Source of the DNA: JACVRW01 sp963850205
GTDB lineage: Bacteria; Actinomycetota; Thermoleophilia; Solirubrobacterales; Thermoleophilaceae
DNA length: 64,000 nucleotides
Direction: 5' to 3'
NCBI GenBank assembly: GCA_963850205.1
Contig: CAWKKJ010000015.1
Span: forward strand, 558,001 to 622,000
Part shown: positions 25,856-34,587 of the stretch, one piece after another
How the letters are laid out: every line of letters starts with the position of its first letter
Numbering within the stretch: position 1 is the first letter of the stretch
The notes under the pieces: model-generated
The model's input: only the letters and a program-made list of their open reading frames with translations
Told to the model about the DNA's origin: nothing
Databases searched by the model: none
Translations under genes and position numbers: made by a program

Positions 25856-26681
25856 GTGAGCGACACCGCCGACCGCAGCCTCGCGCACTGGAGCGAGGAG
25901 GGGCGGGCGGGAATGGACGCCTTCTACCGCGTCGCCAGGCAGGACTACCGCCTCTTGGCCCAGGCGCGCGACTGGCCCTCGCTTCTGGCCGGCCGGCGCA
26001 CGCTGCTCGACGTGGCCTGTGGCAGCGGAAAGTTCCCCGAGGCCCTCGACCGCTACGCCGAGCTGCCGCCCCGACCCGAGATCGAATACGCCCTGCTCGA
26101 CCCGAGCCCGTTCTCGATCGCCGAGGCCCGTCGCGCGCTGGCCCCGCCGTTCGTCGCCGGGGCCGAGCTCCAGTGCCCGCTCCAGGAGCTCGATCCGGCC
26201 GCCGGTCCGTTCGACGTGGTGTGGGCGATCCACGCCCTGTACGCCCTCCCGGGGCCGGAGCTCGATCTGGGCCTCGAGCGCTTTGTCGGCGCGCTCGCGC
26301 CCGACGGGCTGGGCGCAATCGCCAACGCGGCGCACGACGCCCACTACCTGCGCTTCTACCGCGACCACCTGGCGGACTTCAGAGGTGGCGAGGGCACCCC
26401 ATACACCTCGAGCGAGCAGATCGTGTCGGCGCTGCGCCGGCTGGGCGCCCCGGTCGCCGTGCAGCGCCTGGATTACCTGGGCCGAGATCCCCCTCGGCGA
26501 CCGGGCGACCATGGAGGGCTACCTGCAGCGCTGCGCGTTCGACGACACCGTCTCGCTCGCCGAGATGGAGCGGTCCGAGCGGGTGGGCGCCTACCTGGCG
26601 GCGTGCACCGACGAGCGGGCCGGGGTGCTGCGGCTGCCGCAGCACGTGGACCTCATCCTGATCGGCGAGGCTCGCACCTAG
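25856..26681 (+). CDS. class I SAM-dependent methyltransferase, with one-base frameshift
   Basis: The N-terminal 205 residues (GTG at 25856) include the SAM-binding motif I TLLDVACGSGKFPEAL (about residues 47-62), an acidic motif II (ALLDPSPFSI) and WAIHALYALP. At about 26476 the coding frame changes: TTACCTGGGCC has one extra C, and the restored frame reads WAEIPLGDRATMEGYLQRC through to a stop at 26681. Length 826 nt, one over a multiple of three; corrected protein 274 residues. Substrate unknown. It is followed by tRNA-Ser 16 bp downstream. Confidence 0.8.
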
Positions 26682-26697
26682 AATCGCCGGAGCCGCC

Positions 26698-26786
26698 GGA
26701 GGGGTGGCAGAGCGGTTGAATGCACCGGCCTTGAAAGCCGGAAGGGGCCAACCGGTCCCTCGTGGGTTCGAATCCCACCCCCTCCG
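26698..26786 (+). tRNA. tRNA-Ser (anticodon TGA)
   Basis: Class II tRNA of 89 nt. The acceptor stem GGAGGGG pairs with CCCCTCC, the discriminator base is G, and the anticodon loop CTTGAAA gives anticodon TGA. A long variable arm and the T-loop GGTTCGAATCC are present. CCA is not encoded. Confidence 0.96.
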
Positions 26787-27890
26787 CTACTCGTAGCGGC
26801 GCACCCAGCGGCGGGACTGGACTCCCACCAGGTCCACGAGGTTCCCCAGCGGAAGGTTCCCGTCGGTGAGGTGCAGCCCGAAGCCCGCCGACGTCGGCGT
26901 CAGCCGCGGCGCGCCGGCGAGCGGCGCCACCTGCAGCACGCTGGCCCCGCCCGTGGACGAGCAGCGGGCGCGGTAGGCGTTGCGGATCTCGATCCAGGTG
27001 GTGGAGGCCGTGGGCAGGTCCGGCGCCACCCCCGGGATCAGCGAGCCGATCACGCCCGGCGCGAAGGGCTTCGAGGGGAAGATGGGGTCGAGCGCGGCGG
27101 CCCCGCCGCCAAGCGCCGCCGGATTGGTGCACAGGACCTGCAACCCGTCGGACGCCCGGCCGAAGCTGCTGTCGGCGGGCACCGGCGCGTTGAAGAGCGA
27201 GAAGGCGACCACGCAGCCCAGCTGCCGGGCCGACCGGCAGGCCCGCACGTGCTTGAAGTCCCCGCCCCGATCACGCCCGCGGCGGACCGTCACGTCGCCG
27301 CCCAGCAGCAGAGCCGACACGAGCTTGCGGCGCAGGCGCGGCCGCGGGTCGATCTCCCTCGCGATGAGCCGCCGCAGCATGTAGGTGCCCTGGGAGTGGC
27401 TCACCAGCACCACGCCGCGGCCCCTGTTGTGGCGGCGCAGGTAGGTGCGCCAGGCCTCGCGCACGTCCCGGTAGGCGAGGGCCGGGCTTGCGCCCGGCGC
27501 ACCGTTGATGCCCCCCAGGCTCAGCTGCCGGTAGACGGGCGCGTACACGCGGCAGTACTGGGAGTAGCGCGCGGCCTGGTAGAGGGCGATCGAGCGCAGT
27601 TCGGGATCGATGCGAAGGGGCGCCTGCGGCCCCGGCACGTCGCTGACCGTCGGGTAGACATAGAAGCAGTCCACCGGACGAGGCCGGGCCGCGCGCGGGC
27701 GCGTGACCCGCAGCTTGGTGCCGCCGGGAGAGAAGACCGTGGTGGTGAGCCCGGGCCGGCAGGGGTCGGGCTTCAGGCCGGGCCGGCAGAGCCACAGCGT
27801 GTCGGCTGCCGCCGGCGCCGGGAAGGCCGCTGCGCCGCCGGCCAGCGCGGCCGCCGCGAGCACGATCCATCCCCGCCTGCCCCCCGTCAC
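26787..27890 (-). CDS. DUF3089 secreted alpha/beta-hydrolase
   Basis: 367 residues from the GTG at 27890. A signal peptide (residues about 8-30, IVLAAAALAGGAAAFPAPAAA) precedes the DUF3089 domain, with CFYVYPTVSD early on and the nucleophile elbow VSHSQGTYML near residue 190, consistent with a lipase or esterase. Two conserved cysteine pairs are likely disulfides. The stop codon TAG begins at the base directly after the tRNA-Ser 3' end on the opposite strand, so there is no spacer for a terminator. The open frame extends upstream into an M28 peptidase gene only because that gene is shifted. Confidence 0.82.
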   Translation of the reverse strand: MTGGRRGWIVLAAAALAGGAAAFPAPAAADTLWLCRPGLKPDPCRPGLTTTVFSPGGTKLRVTRPRAARPRPVDCFYVYPTVSDVPGPQAPLRIDPELRSIALYQAARYSQYCRVYAPVYRQLSLGGINGAPGASPALAYRDVREAWRTYLRRHNRGRGVVLVSHSQGTYMLRRLIAREIDPRPRLRRKLVSALLLGGDVTVRRGRDRGGDFKHVRACRSARQLGCVVAFSLFNAPVPADSSFGRASDGLQVLCTNPAALGGGAAALDPIFPSKPFAPGVIGSLIPGVAPDLPTASTTWIEIRNAYRARCSSTGGASVLQVAPLAGAPRLTPTSAGFGLHLTDGNLPLGNLVDLVGVQSRRWVRRYE

Positions 27891-27924
27891 CGGCGGGATC
27901 CTAACCCGCGAGCCCCGGAAAGGC

Positions 27925-27950
27925 GGAGGGCGGCCCGCAGGCCGCCCTCC
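27925..27950 (-). terminator. GC-rich hairpin downstream of the M28 peptidase gene
   Basis: An 11-bp perfect stem GGAGGGCGGCC / GGCCGCCCTCC with a 4-base loop lies 24 bp after the peptidase stop and upstream of the DUF3089 start. There is no T-run, as is common in very GC-rich genomes. Confidence 0.6.
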
Positions 27951-27973
27951 GAATCCGTCCGTTGGTGTGCCGG

Positions 27974-29543
27974 TCAGCGCACCCGGAACGGGCCCACGTA
28001 CTTCCAGGCCTTGCCTCGCTTGGCCTTCCTGGCCGTGGCCTTGGCCGTGGCCGCGCTCGCAGCGGCCGCGGGGACCTCGGTCGATCGCGCTCCTCGACCG
28101 GGCGAGCGTCCACGTTGCGTCAGCCGTGGCGTCGGACATCTGGTCCAGCGCCTCGTAGCTCAGGTTGAAGAACGTGTCACACGCCTGGTGGTAGCACGGG
28201 TCGTAGGCCAGTCCGGCGAACCCGCCGTACACGGCCTCCTGGCGCTCGGTCTTGATGCCCTCGGCACCGGTGAACAGGCCGCCGGCCGGGACACCGTTGT
28301 TGATGAACGGGCCGTAGTCGGAGCGCCCGTCGAACGCCGTCGGATCGGTCACGAGCCCCTGCGACCGGAAGTAGTCGAGGAACATCTGCTCGATCTGCGC
28401 CGAGCCCTCCGGCGCTCCGCTCGGCGGCGGCGCGCTGTCGGACAGGTTGCCGTCGTACACGAAGCGCACGAAGTTCGGCGAGCCGACCATGTCGAAGTTC
28501 AGGTTCGCTTCGAGCTGGTCGTCCGTGCCTTCCTCCACCTGCTCCTCGACGTATGCCGTCGAGCCGACGAGGCCGGACTCCTCTGCGCCCCAGAAGGCGA
28601 AGCGAAGCCGGTTGCGCGGCTGCCCTGGCAGGTCCGCGATCTCCTCCGCCACCTCGAGGATCGTCGCGGTGCCGGAGCCGTTGTCGTTGATGCCCGGGCC
28701 TTCCTCGACCGAGTCGAGGTGGGCGCCGATCACGATCGTGCGACCCCGACGGCCGTCCCGGCTGTCGGCGATCACGTTGTCCTCGGTGTTCGGCGTGATG
28801 GTCGAGTCGACGGCGAAGTTCACCGACACGGGGCCCGCCTGGGCCTCGGTGTAGAGCGACGCGCCCACGGTGGAGCTGATCATGGCCGCCGGAATGCCCA
28901 CGTCCGACTCGGCCGTGGTGGCCAGGGGGGCGACGCGACCGTCGCCGACGCCGTCGTTGAAGATCAGCGCCGCCACGGCGCCGGCCGCCGCGGCGTTCGT
29001 GTACTTCTGCGTGAACGGGCAGGTGCCGCGCTGCATCAGGGCGATGTTGCCCGCCGTCGAGGCCGGGAAGTCGCCCGGCTCACAGCCGCTCGTGCCGGAG
29101 CCCGCTCCGCCCGGCGGTGGGATCTGGATGTCGTTGGTGGGCACGATGTTCGCCGTCACGTTGCCCGACGCGGCGAACTGGGCCACGATGTAGTCCGTGT
29201 CCGGGGCGAAGGTGCGCGCCGTGGGCGAGACCTCGGCGAGCGTCGCCGAGTTCAGCGTGAACAGCGGGAAGTCGAACGGGTCGAGGCTCACGTCGTAGCC
29301 CGCCGCCCGCAGCCTGCGCGAGACATAGGCGACCGAATCGTCATAGCCCTGTGTGGTGGCCGCGCGGTTGTTGTCGTTGGCCAAGGCGATCCGCTGGAGC
29401 GCCCGCTCGTGTTCCAGGATGCCGTCCAGCGTCACGGCCCTGCGAAGCCTCTCCGTGTTGATCTCGTCGATGGCCGAAGCAACCGGCGCCATGACGAGCG
29501 CGGCGGCAAGCGCCGCGGTTACTGCAACAAGGGCTCTTTTCAC
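27974..29543 (-). CDS. secreted M28-family metallopeptidase with PA domain, frameshifted near the end
   Basis: GTG at 29543 with a strong GAGGAGG Shine-Dalgarno. Signal peptide (KRALVAVTAALAAALVMAPV), then a PA insertion domain (about residues 130-250, with GNIALMQRGTCPFTQK), then the M28 zinc domain: IGAHLDSVEEGPGINDNGSG gives His and Asp ligands, WGAEESGLVGS the catalytic and metal glutamates. At about 28086-28093 the frame shifts by one inserted base; the restored end is a lysine-rich tail finishing YVGPFRVR at 27974. Corrected length 522 residues. Probably an extracellular aminopeptidase similar to Streptomyces-type enzymes. Confidence 0.85.
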
Positions 29544-29709
29544 CCTGTCCTCCTCGTGAGTTCTTCGCCGGCCCGCCTTTTGGACGCGACCGACATCGGA
29601 TATGGCGAACCCGGGGATCTGCCCGAGGAGCGCCGCAGGAGGCCCTACCCAGTACCAAAATGGGCAAAACGTGGTCCTTTTTGGGCGAGCGCCACTACGC
29701 TGAACAGGG

Positions 29710-30585
29710 ATGCCCTCCCCGCGGCGGACTCCCAGGGCGCGGCTTCTGCTCGCCGTGCTGGCCGTTCTGGCCCTTGCGCCCGTGGCCGCGCTGGCCGCGT
29801 CGAGCCTGTGGGCCGAGGACGAGCGCGCCGCCGCCCGTCCGGAGCCCGTGCTGGGGGACGAGACCCGCACCTTCGAGCCCGAGGGCCGGGCGCCGTTCGC
29901 CGACCGCGATCGAGGGGGAGGATCGGGCGCGCCGGTGGCCGACCCCGCTCCGGTCAGCCAACCGCTTCGCACCGCCAGGGTGCGCCGGCAGGCCTGCCAT
30001 CCCATCGCCTACGTGCCTCGCGCCGTGACCCTGTACCGCGCACCCGGCGGCCCGGCTCGGCTCAACCTGGCCGCGCGCACCGAGTGGAAGTCCCCCCGCA
30101 TCCTGGGGGTGGTGAAGCGCCGCGCGGGCTGGATCGCCGTGCAGGCGCCCGAGCTCGACAACGGCGAGGCCGGGTGGCTGCCCGCACGCGCGGCCCAGCT
30201 GAGCTGCGTCCGCTGGTCGCTTCATGCGGACCTGTCGCGCCGCCGCATCGTCGTCCGCAACAACGGCCGCGTCGTCCGGCGCCTGAGCGTGGCGGTCGGC
30301 GCCGCCTCGAACCCGACCCCGACTGGACGCTTCTCGGTCACCGACAAGCTGCGCGTGACCGACGCCGGCTCGCCCTACGGCTGCTGCGTGCTGGCCCTCA
30401 CTGGCCACCAGCAGGCGCTCCCGGCAGGCTGGCCGGGCGGCGACCGGCTGGCCGTGCATGCCACCAACAACCTCTCGAGCATCGGCCAGCCGGCCAGCCT
30501 CGGCTGCCTGCGCACCGATTCCGCGCGCGCGCAATGGCTGATCGAGACGATCCCGCTGGGCGCGCCGATCTTCATCCGGTCCTGA
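29710..30585 (+). CDS. L,D-transpeptidase (YkuD domain)
   Basis: 291 residues with an N-terminal membrane or signal segment (residues about 10-30). The C-terminal YkuD domain (about 175-291) carries the catalytic motif HATNNLSSIGQPASLGCLR, with the active cysteine and paired histidine; PTGRFSVTDK is the usual preceding strand. A middle segment with WIAVQAPELDNGEAGWLP resembles an SH3-like region. It would form 3-3 peptidoglycan cross-links or anchor proteins in the wall. Starts 37 bp before the ECF sigma gene. Confidence 0.9.
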   Translation: MPSPRRTPRARLLLAVLAVLALAPVAALAASSLWAEDERAAARPEPVLGDETRTFEPEGRAPFADRDRGGGSGAPVADPAPVSQPLRTARVRRQACHPIAYVPRAVTLYRAPGGPARLNLAARTEWKSPRILGVVKRRAGWIAVQAPELDNGEAGWLPARAAQLSCVRWSLHADLSRRRIVVRNNGRVVRRLSVAVGAASNPTPTGRFSVTDKLRVTDAGSPYGCCVLALTGHQQALPAGWPGGDRLAVHATNNLSSIGQPASLGCLRTDSARAQWLIETIPLGAPIFIRS

Positions 30586-30622
30586 GCCCGGATCTCACAG
30601 CGCGCCGCCCCACGCCGTTCTG

Positions 30623-31096
30623 ATGAGCGTGAGGCTGCCGCCCTTCCAGGCACTGCTGGAGACCCATGGTGCCGACGTCTACCGCTTCTGCGTCGCCACG
30701 GCCGGACCCGGCGACGCCGATGACGTCTTCCAGGAGACCTGGATCGCCGCCCTGCGCGCCTACCCGACGCTCAGGCGGGCCGACAACCTGCGCGCCTGGC
30801 TGTTCCGGATCGCGCAGAACAAGGCCCTGGACGAGCATCGGGCTCGCGGTCGCCGCGCCGTGCCGCAGGACTCGCTGCCCGACACGCCCCAGCGCGACAA
30901 CCACACAAGTCCCGAGCCGGAGCTCTGGCAACGCCTCCGGGACCTTCCGCCCAAGCAGCGCACGGCGGTGTTCTGCCGGACGCTGCTGGGCATGCCCTAC
31001 CCCGAGCTGGCCGCGCTGCTGGAGTCCTCCGAGGAGGCCGCCCGGCGAAGCGTGCACGAGGGGCTCAAGAGACTGAGAGAGGAGTACGCGAGATGA
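30623..31096 (+). CDS. ECF-family RNA polymerase sigma factor
   Basis: 157 residues. Region 2 spans about residues 10-75 (VYRFCVATAGPGDADDVFQE, then TWIAALRAYP and LRAWLFRIAQNKALDEHR), and region 4 about 108-153 (LPPKQRTAVFCRTLLGMPYP, with helix-turn-helix AALLESSEEAARRSVHEGLK). Its stop overlaps the ATG of the ogt gene (ATGA), so the two are coupled. No separate anti-sigma gene is adjacent. Confidence 0.9.
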   Translation: MSVRLPPFQALLETHGADVYRFCVATAGPGDADDVFQETWIAALRAYPTLRRADNLRAWLFRIAQNKALDEHRARGRRAVPQDSLPDTPQRDNHTSPEPELWQRLRDLPPKQRTAVFCRTLLGMPYPELAALLESSEEAARRSVHEGLKRLREEYAR

Positions 31097-31704
31097 ACGA
31101 CCTGGAAAACACATTGCGAGAGGCGGGTCGCGAGCTGCCCTCGGCCCCCCCGGCGGCGACCGCCCGCCGCCTGGCCGAGCGGGCGGCTGCCGAGGGCCTG
31201 CTGGACGTGGCCTACGCGGGGGTTGATTCCCCACTCGGCCTGCTCACCGTCGCCGCCACCCCGCGTGGGCTGGTGCGGGTGGCCTACCCCGGCCGCTCAC
31301 AGGACGAGGTGCTCGAGGATCTGGCGGCGCGCATCTCGCCCCGGGTCATGGAGGCGCCCGAACGCCTCGACGACGCCCGCCGCGAGCTCGACGAGTACTT
31401 CGAGGGAGAGCGCACCGAGTTCGACCTCCCGATCGACTGGTCGGTGCTGCGCGGCTTCACCCTCCAGGTCCTGCGCGAGACCGCCGGGATCGCCTTCGGC
31501 GAGGTGCGCACCTACGCCGAGGTGGCCGGTGGCGCCGGGAGCCCCCGCGCCGTCCGGGCGGCCGGCAACGCGCTGGGCGCCAACCCGATGCCCGTCGTGG
31601 TGCCGTGCCATCGCGTGGTGCGCACAGGCGGCGCCCTGGGCGGCTATACGGGCGGTATCGAGCGCAAGGAGTTCCTGCTCGGCCTGGAGGGCGTCCGCGG
31701 CTAG
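31093..31704 (+). CDS. ogt: methylated-DNA--protein-cysteine S-methyltransferase with N-terminal extension
   Basis: 203 residues. The alkyl-acceptor site is PVVVPCHRVV at about residues 160-169, followed by GYTGGIERKEFLL; the DNA-binding helix region GEVRTYAEVAGGAGSPRAVR is present. It would repair O6-alkylguanine by irreversible transfer to its own cysteine. The first 35 residues (MNDLENTLREAGRELPSAPP onward) are not part of the Ogt fold and resemble the short cytoplasmic start of actinobacterial anti-sigma factors. Translational coupling to an ECF sigma gene suggests they work together. The stop overlaps a convergent gene by 4 bases. Confidence 0.9.
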   Translation: MNDLENTLREAGRELPSAPPAATARRLAERAAAEGLLDVAYAGVDSPLGLLTVAATPRGLVRVAYPGRSQDEVLEDLAARISPRVMEAPERLDDARRELDEYFEGERTEFDLPIDWSVLRGFTLQVLRETAGIAFGEVRTYAEVAGGAGSPRAVRAAGNALGANPMPVVVPCHRVVRTGGALGGYTGGIERKEFLLGLEGVRG

Positions 31705-32609
31705 GCGTTGGCGGCGGTCGCCGCGGCGGCGGCCACGGCGAGCTCCGCGCCGTCGTCCTGGCTTCCCGCCAGGGTCCAGAAGCCGTCGAAGCCCACGTGC
31801 TGCTCGCCCGCCACGCGGCCCAGCCGCTCGCGGGCCTCGTCCTGGGAGATGTCGCAGACCACCGCCACCTCCTTGGTGGCCATGGGCGTGCCCGTCCAGG
31901 TGAGCACCTCCTCCACCGACTCCGGCGGCTCGCGACGCTCGGTGCCGGGCACCAGGTTGGCCATGATCACGTCGTAGACGCCGAAGGGCTGGAAGCCGGG
32001 AACCGCGATGCGCACCCCGTCTACCACGCGAACGATCTCGTAGGAGGGGCACGTGTATCGCTGGCCACCGGACCAGTTCGCCAGCTTGTGGTCGAGGATG
32101 CGCGCCGCCGGCATCGGCTCGCGAGCCAGCCTCATGTCGTCGCGGAGCTCGCGCTCGGTCTCGGCCTCGCCCGCCCAGGCCTCGAGCTCCGCCGGCTCGA
32201 TGCCCGCCTCCAGCGCGGCGCCCTGGATCGTCTCGGGCTCGTCCAGCAGCTGCCCGGCGAAGTGGCGCACCCGCAGCCGACGCAGCAGCCTCCTCATGCG
32301 CTCCGGCGCGTGCCGCCGCGCGGCGACCACCGACCGGCAGGCGGGCACCGTGGCCGCCATGCGCGGACGCACCTGCGTGTCGATGGGCATGCCGTGCTCG
32401 CCCGAGATGCGCTCGAACGCCTCGGCCTGCTGCTCGGGCCCGAACCCGCGCTCCTCGTAGTCCTCCGGCCGCTCGGACAGGCCCACCAGCCGCACCTCCC
32501 ACTCGAGGCGGTCGCCGTACAGCCAGTTCAGTCGCCGCCGGAAGGGCTCGGCGCTGAAGGCCCAGGGACAGCCGGGGTCGGTGAACTCCGTGATGTGGAC
32601 GTCGGCCAT
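31701..32609 (-). CDS. DsbA-family thioredoxin-fold protein
   Basis: 302 residues, no signal peptide. It begins VHITEFTDPGCPWAFSAEPF, the DsbA/FrnE-type active-site position with a single cysteine (CPWA), so the usual second cysteine of CxxC is replaced. A helical insertion (about residues 90-170) and a C-terminal thioredoxin strand region (GVRIAVPGFQPF) follow. It may be an isomerase or glutathione-type enzyme rather than a disulfide oxidase. Its last 30 residues are alanine rich. Convergent with ogt. Confidence 0.8.
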   Translation of the reverse strand: MADVHITEFTDPGCPWAFSAEPFRRRLNWLYGDRLEWEVRLVGLSERPEDYEERGFGPEQQAEAFERISGEHGMPIDTQVRPRMAATVPACRSVVAARRHAPERMRRLLRRLRVRHFAGQLLDEPETIQGAALEAGIEPAELEAWAGEAETERELRDDMRLAREPMPAARILDHKLANWSGGQRYTCPSYEIVRVVDGVRIAVPGFQPFGVYDVIMANLVPGTERREPPESVEEVLTWTGTPMATKEVAVVCDISQDEARERLGRVAGEQHVGFDGFWTLAGSQDDGAELAVAAAAATAANA

Positions 32610-32666
32610 GGTCGCCCGATTGTGGCAGCCGCCCGGAGCGACCTCCGCCTACAATCGACCCTCTCA

Positions 32667-32755
32667 GGAGAGGTGGCCGAGTGGCTGAAGGCACTCGCCT
32701 GCTAAGCGAGTATGGGGGTCACACTCCATCGAGGGTTCGAATCCCTCCCTCTCCG
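32667..32755 (+). tRNA. tRNA-Ser (anticodon GCT)
   Basis: 89-nt class II tRNA. Acceptor stem GGAGAGG pairs with CCTCTCC, discriminator G, anticodon loop CTGCTAA gives GCT. Long variable arm and a canonical T-arm are present. Confidence 0.96.
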
Positions 32756-32852
32756 TCGCGGATGCGCATCGCCTGGCTGTGTCATCGGGTCCCTCGCGTG
32801 CAGAGCACGCGTCAGGCCCACGGCAGACTTGGCGCTACCCTGACTGACCCGA

Positions 32853-32929
<77 letters not shown>

Positions 32930-33417
32930 ACAAACGGCTCTGCAGAGCGAAACTCGGGCGAGATCGCGAAGGCGCGGCATCGCCAGGTGGGAACGGGTGG
33001 GAACGAGACTGCTCGGTAGCCAGCGGCGGCTGCGGCTCGGCGACCGCACGCGACGAGCCAGAGGCGTGGTCCCCCGTTTCGAACCTGGGGCTCTATCACT
33101 GAGCCAATCGCCGTCGCCGGAGTCATGCTCGACGTCGGCGGAATGGACACTCCTGAGTGAGTCGCGCCGTCCCGATCGACCCGGGGACTGCGCGACTGCC
33201 TTCGGACGGTCCGATCACGCGCACCCTGGCCGCCCAGCATGGCCGCTCTTGGTCAAGAGCAGTCGCGGTGGGAGCGTCAGCGGACACGCTCGCTGCTCGT
33301 CCGGAGGAGGCGCTCGCGACGGGCCGGTCGAGGCGCTCGCATCCGTCGAAGACCAGAACCGGACTGCCGTGGCCGGAGGCGGCCAAGTAAGCGGAACCGG
33401 GCCCGAACATCAGGGCG
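32930..33417. other. island left flank without a convincing gene
   Basis: About 490 bp. Several open frames exist but none resembles a protein family; the minus-strand frame that ends in RIRTCDLRFRRPTLYPAEL is an antisense translation of the tRNA-Arg. The stretch holds two GGTGGGAAC copies (32986-33004) and, on the minus strand near 33066-33115, a tRNA-like relic with a D-arm (GGCTCAGTGATAGAGC) and a T-arm (AGGTTCGAAA) but no anticodon arm. Confidence 0.5.
32986..33004 (+). repeat. tandem GGTGGGAAC pair, left end of island
   Basis: Two copies of GGTGGGAAC at 32986-32994 and 32996-33004, 10 bp apart. The same 9-mer is paired near the right end (38199-38219). Similar placement inside both att sites suggests integrase arm-type sites. 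Confidence 0.5.
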
Positions 33418-34587
33418 TCACGCTCGGGCCAGCCCGGCGGGCCGACCGTTCTGACGGGATGATGCGATGTGCTTGACGATGTGCTCGGCGTCCCTTCCGA
33501 CCCCGCCGACCAGCGACGAGGCCAGTGCATACAAGAAGACCAGCCCCACGAAATACAGGCCCGGCTCGGATCCCACGATGCCGCGGTCGTGCATCGGGCC
33601 TCCGTCATCGGCGAAAACCGGAAGGTCGATCCAGGCGAAGTCCGGCACGAACCCGGTGCACCAGATCACGTTGCTGACCTCGAGGTCCCGTCCATCATCG
33701 AGCACCGGCAGGCCGCCCCGCGCCCCCGCGGTCCTCGGCACTCGCTCGATCCCGGCGGCGGTGATGTCCTTCGGCCGGACCCGGGCGAGCGGGATGCCTC
33801 GGGAACGAAACTTCTGCCGAACCATCCGCCCGATCGGCGTCCTCACGGTCAGGACGTGCGAGGCCACCAACCAGATCACGGGCGTGAGTAGCCGATCCCA
33901 CCTGCTTCCGGGGCGAGCGGGTTCTTGGCCCGGGTGCCTCCCCGACAGCCAGGTCCGGTGACCCCTGGACACCTCAAGGGCGATCTCAGCCCCCGAGTTG
34001 GCGGCGCCTACGACGAGGACGCCGCCCTCCTGAAGCTGGGATGGATCCCGGTATTCGCTGGAATGCAGCTGCACGAGGCCGGGATCGAGCTCGGCGGCGA
34101 AGGCGGGAAGCCGGGGGCGCTGGTACGCGCCCGATGCCACTACGACCTGGTCGGCCTCGAACCGGCGGTCCCCAGCAGCCACGACGTACCGGTCCGCCTC
34201 CCTGGAGAGCCCGTCCACGCGGACGCCGGTTCGAACGGGGAGATCGAATCTGGCCGCATAGGCCTCCAGGTAGCCGGCCACCTCGTCCTTGCTGGGGAAC
34301 GACCAGGCAGGCGCGGGGAAGGGCCAGCCCGGCAGACCGTCGTAGCGCGCGGGGGTGAACAGGCGAAGCGAGTCCCACCGCTTCCGCCAGGCGTCGCCGA
34401 TCCGCTCGTTCGCGTCCAGGATCACGAAGGGGAGACCGCGCCTCGCCAGGTGGTACCCCGTCGAGAGGCCTGCCTGACCGCCACCGATGATCACGGTCTC
34501 GACGTGCTCTTCATCCGGTTCGGGGGACGGAGAACCCATCCGCGGCTCGCTGGCTGGCGGAGCCGATGCGCTCCCGCGAGCTGTCAC
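33418..34587 (-). CDS. flavin-dependent monooxygenase / NAD(P)-binding oxidoreductase (CzcO-like)
   Basis: 389 residues. An N-terminal FAD Rossmann motif IGGGQAGLSTGY is at about residue 34, and an NADPH motif VGAANSGAEIAL near residue 190. WDSLRLFTPARYDGLPGWPF and IWCTGFVPDF place it in the FMO/CzcO group of class B flavoproteins, which hydroxylate or oxygenate small organics. GTG start overlaps the upstream hydrolase stop; an ATG 16 codons later is an alternative. Third gene of the regulator-hydrolase-oxygenase operon inside the island. Confidence 0.88.
   Translation of the reverse strand: MTARGSASAPPASEPRMGSPSPEPDEEHVETVIIGGGQAGLSTGYHLARRGLPFVILDANERIGDAWRKRWDSLRLFTPARYDGLPGWPFPAPAWSFPSKDEVAGYLEAYAARFDLPVRTGVRVDGLSREADRYVVAAGDRRFEADQVVVASGAYQRPRLPAFAAELDPGLVQLHSSEYRDPSQLQEGGVLVVGAANSGAEIALEVSRGHRTWLSGRHPGQEPARPGSRWDRLLTPVIWLVASHVLTVRTPIGRMVRQKFRSRGIPLARVRPKDITAAGIERVPRTAGARGGLPVLDDGRDLEVSNVIWCTGFVPDFAWIDLPVFADDGGPMHDRGIVGSEPGLYFVGLVFLYALASSLVGGVGRDAEHIVKHIASSRQNGRPAGLARA

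Noticed and set aside
25580..26512. Minus-strand frame opposite the methyltransferase
   Set aside because: Low-complexity composition and no motif; the plus strand carries the SAM-binding motif, so this is a shadow.
26787..30005. A 1072-residue protein combining M28 peptidase and DUF3089 hydrolase
   Set aside because: The peptidase has a frameshift near its end; the true stop at 27974 and a terminator hairpin separate two genes, each with its own signal peptide.
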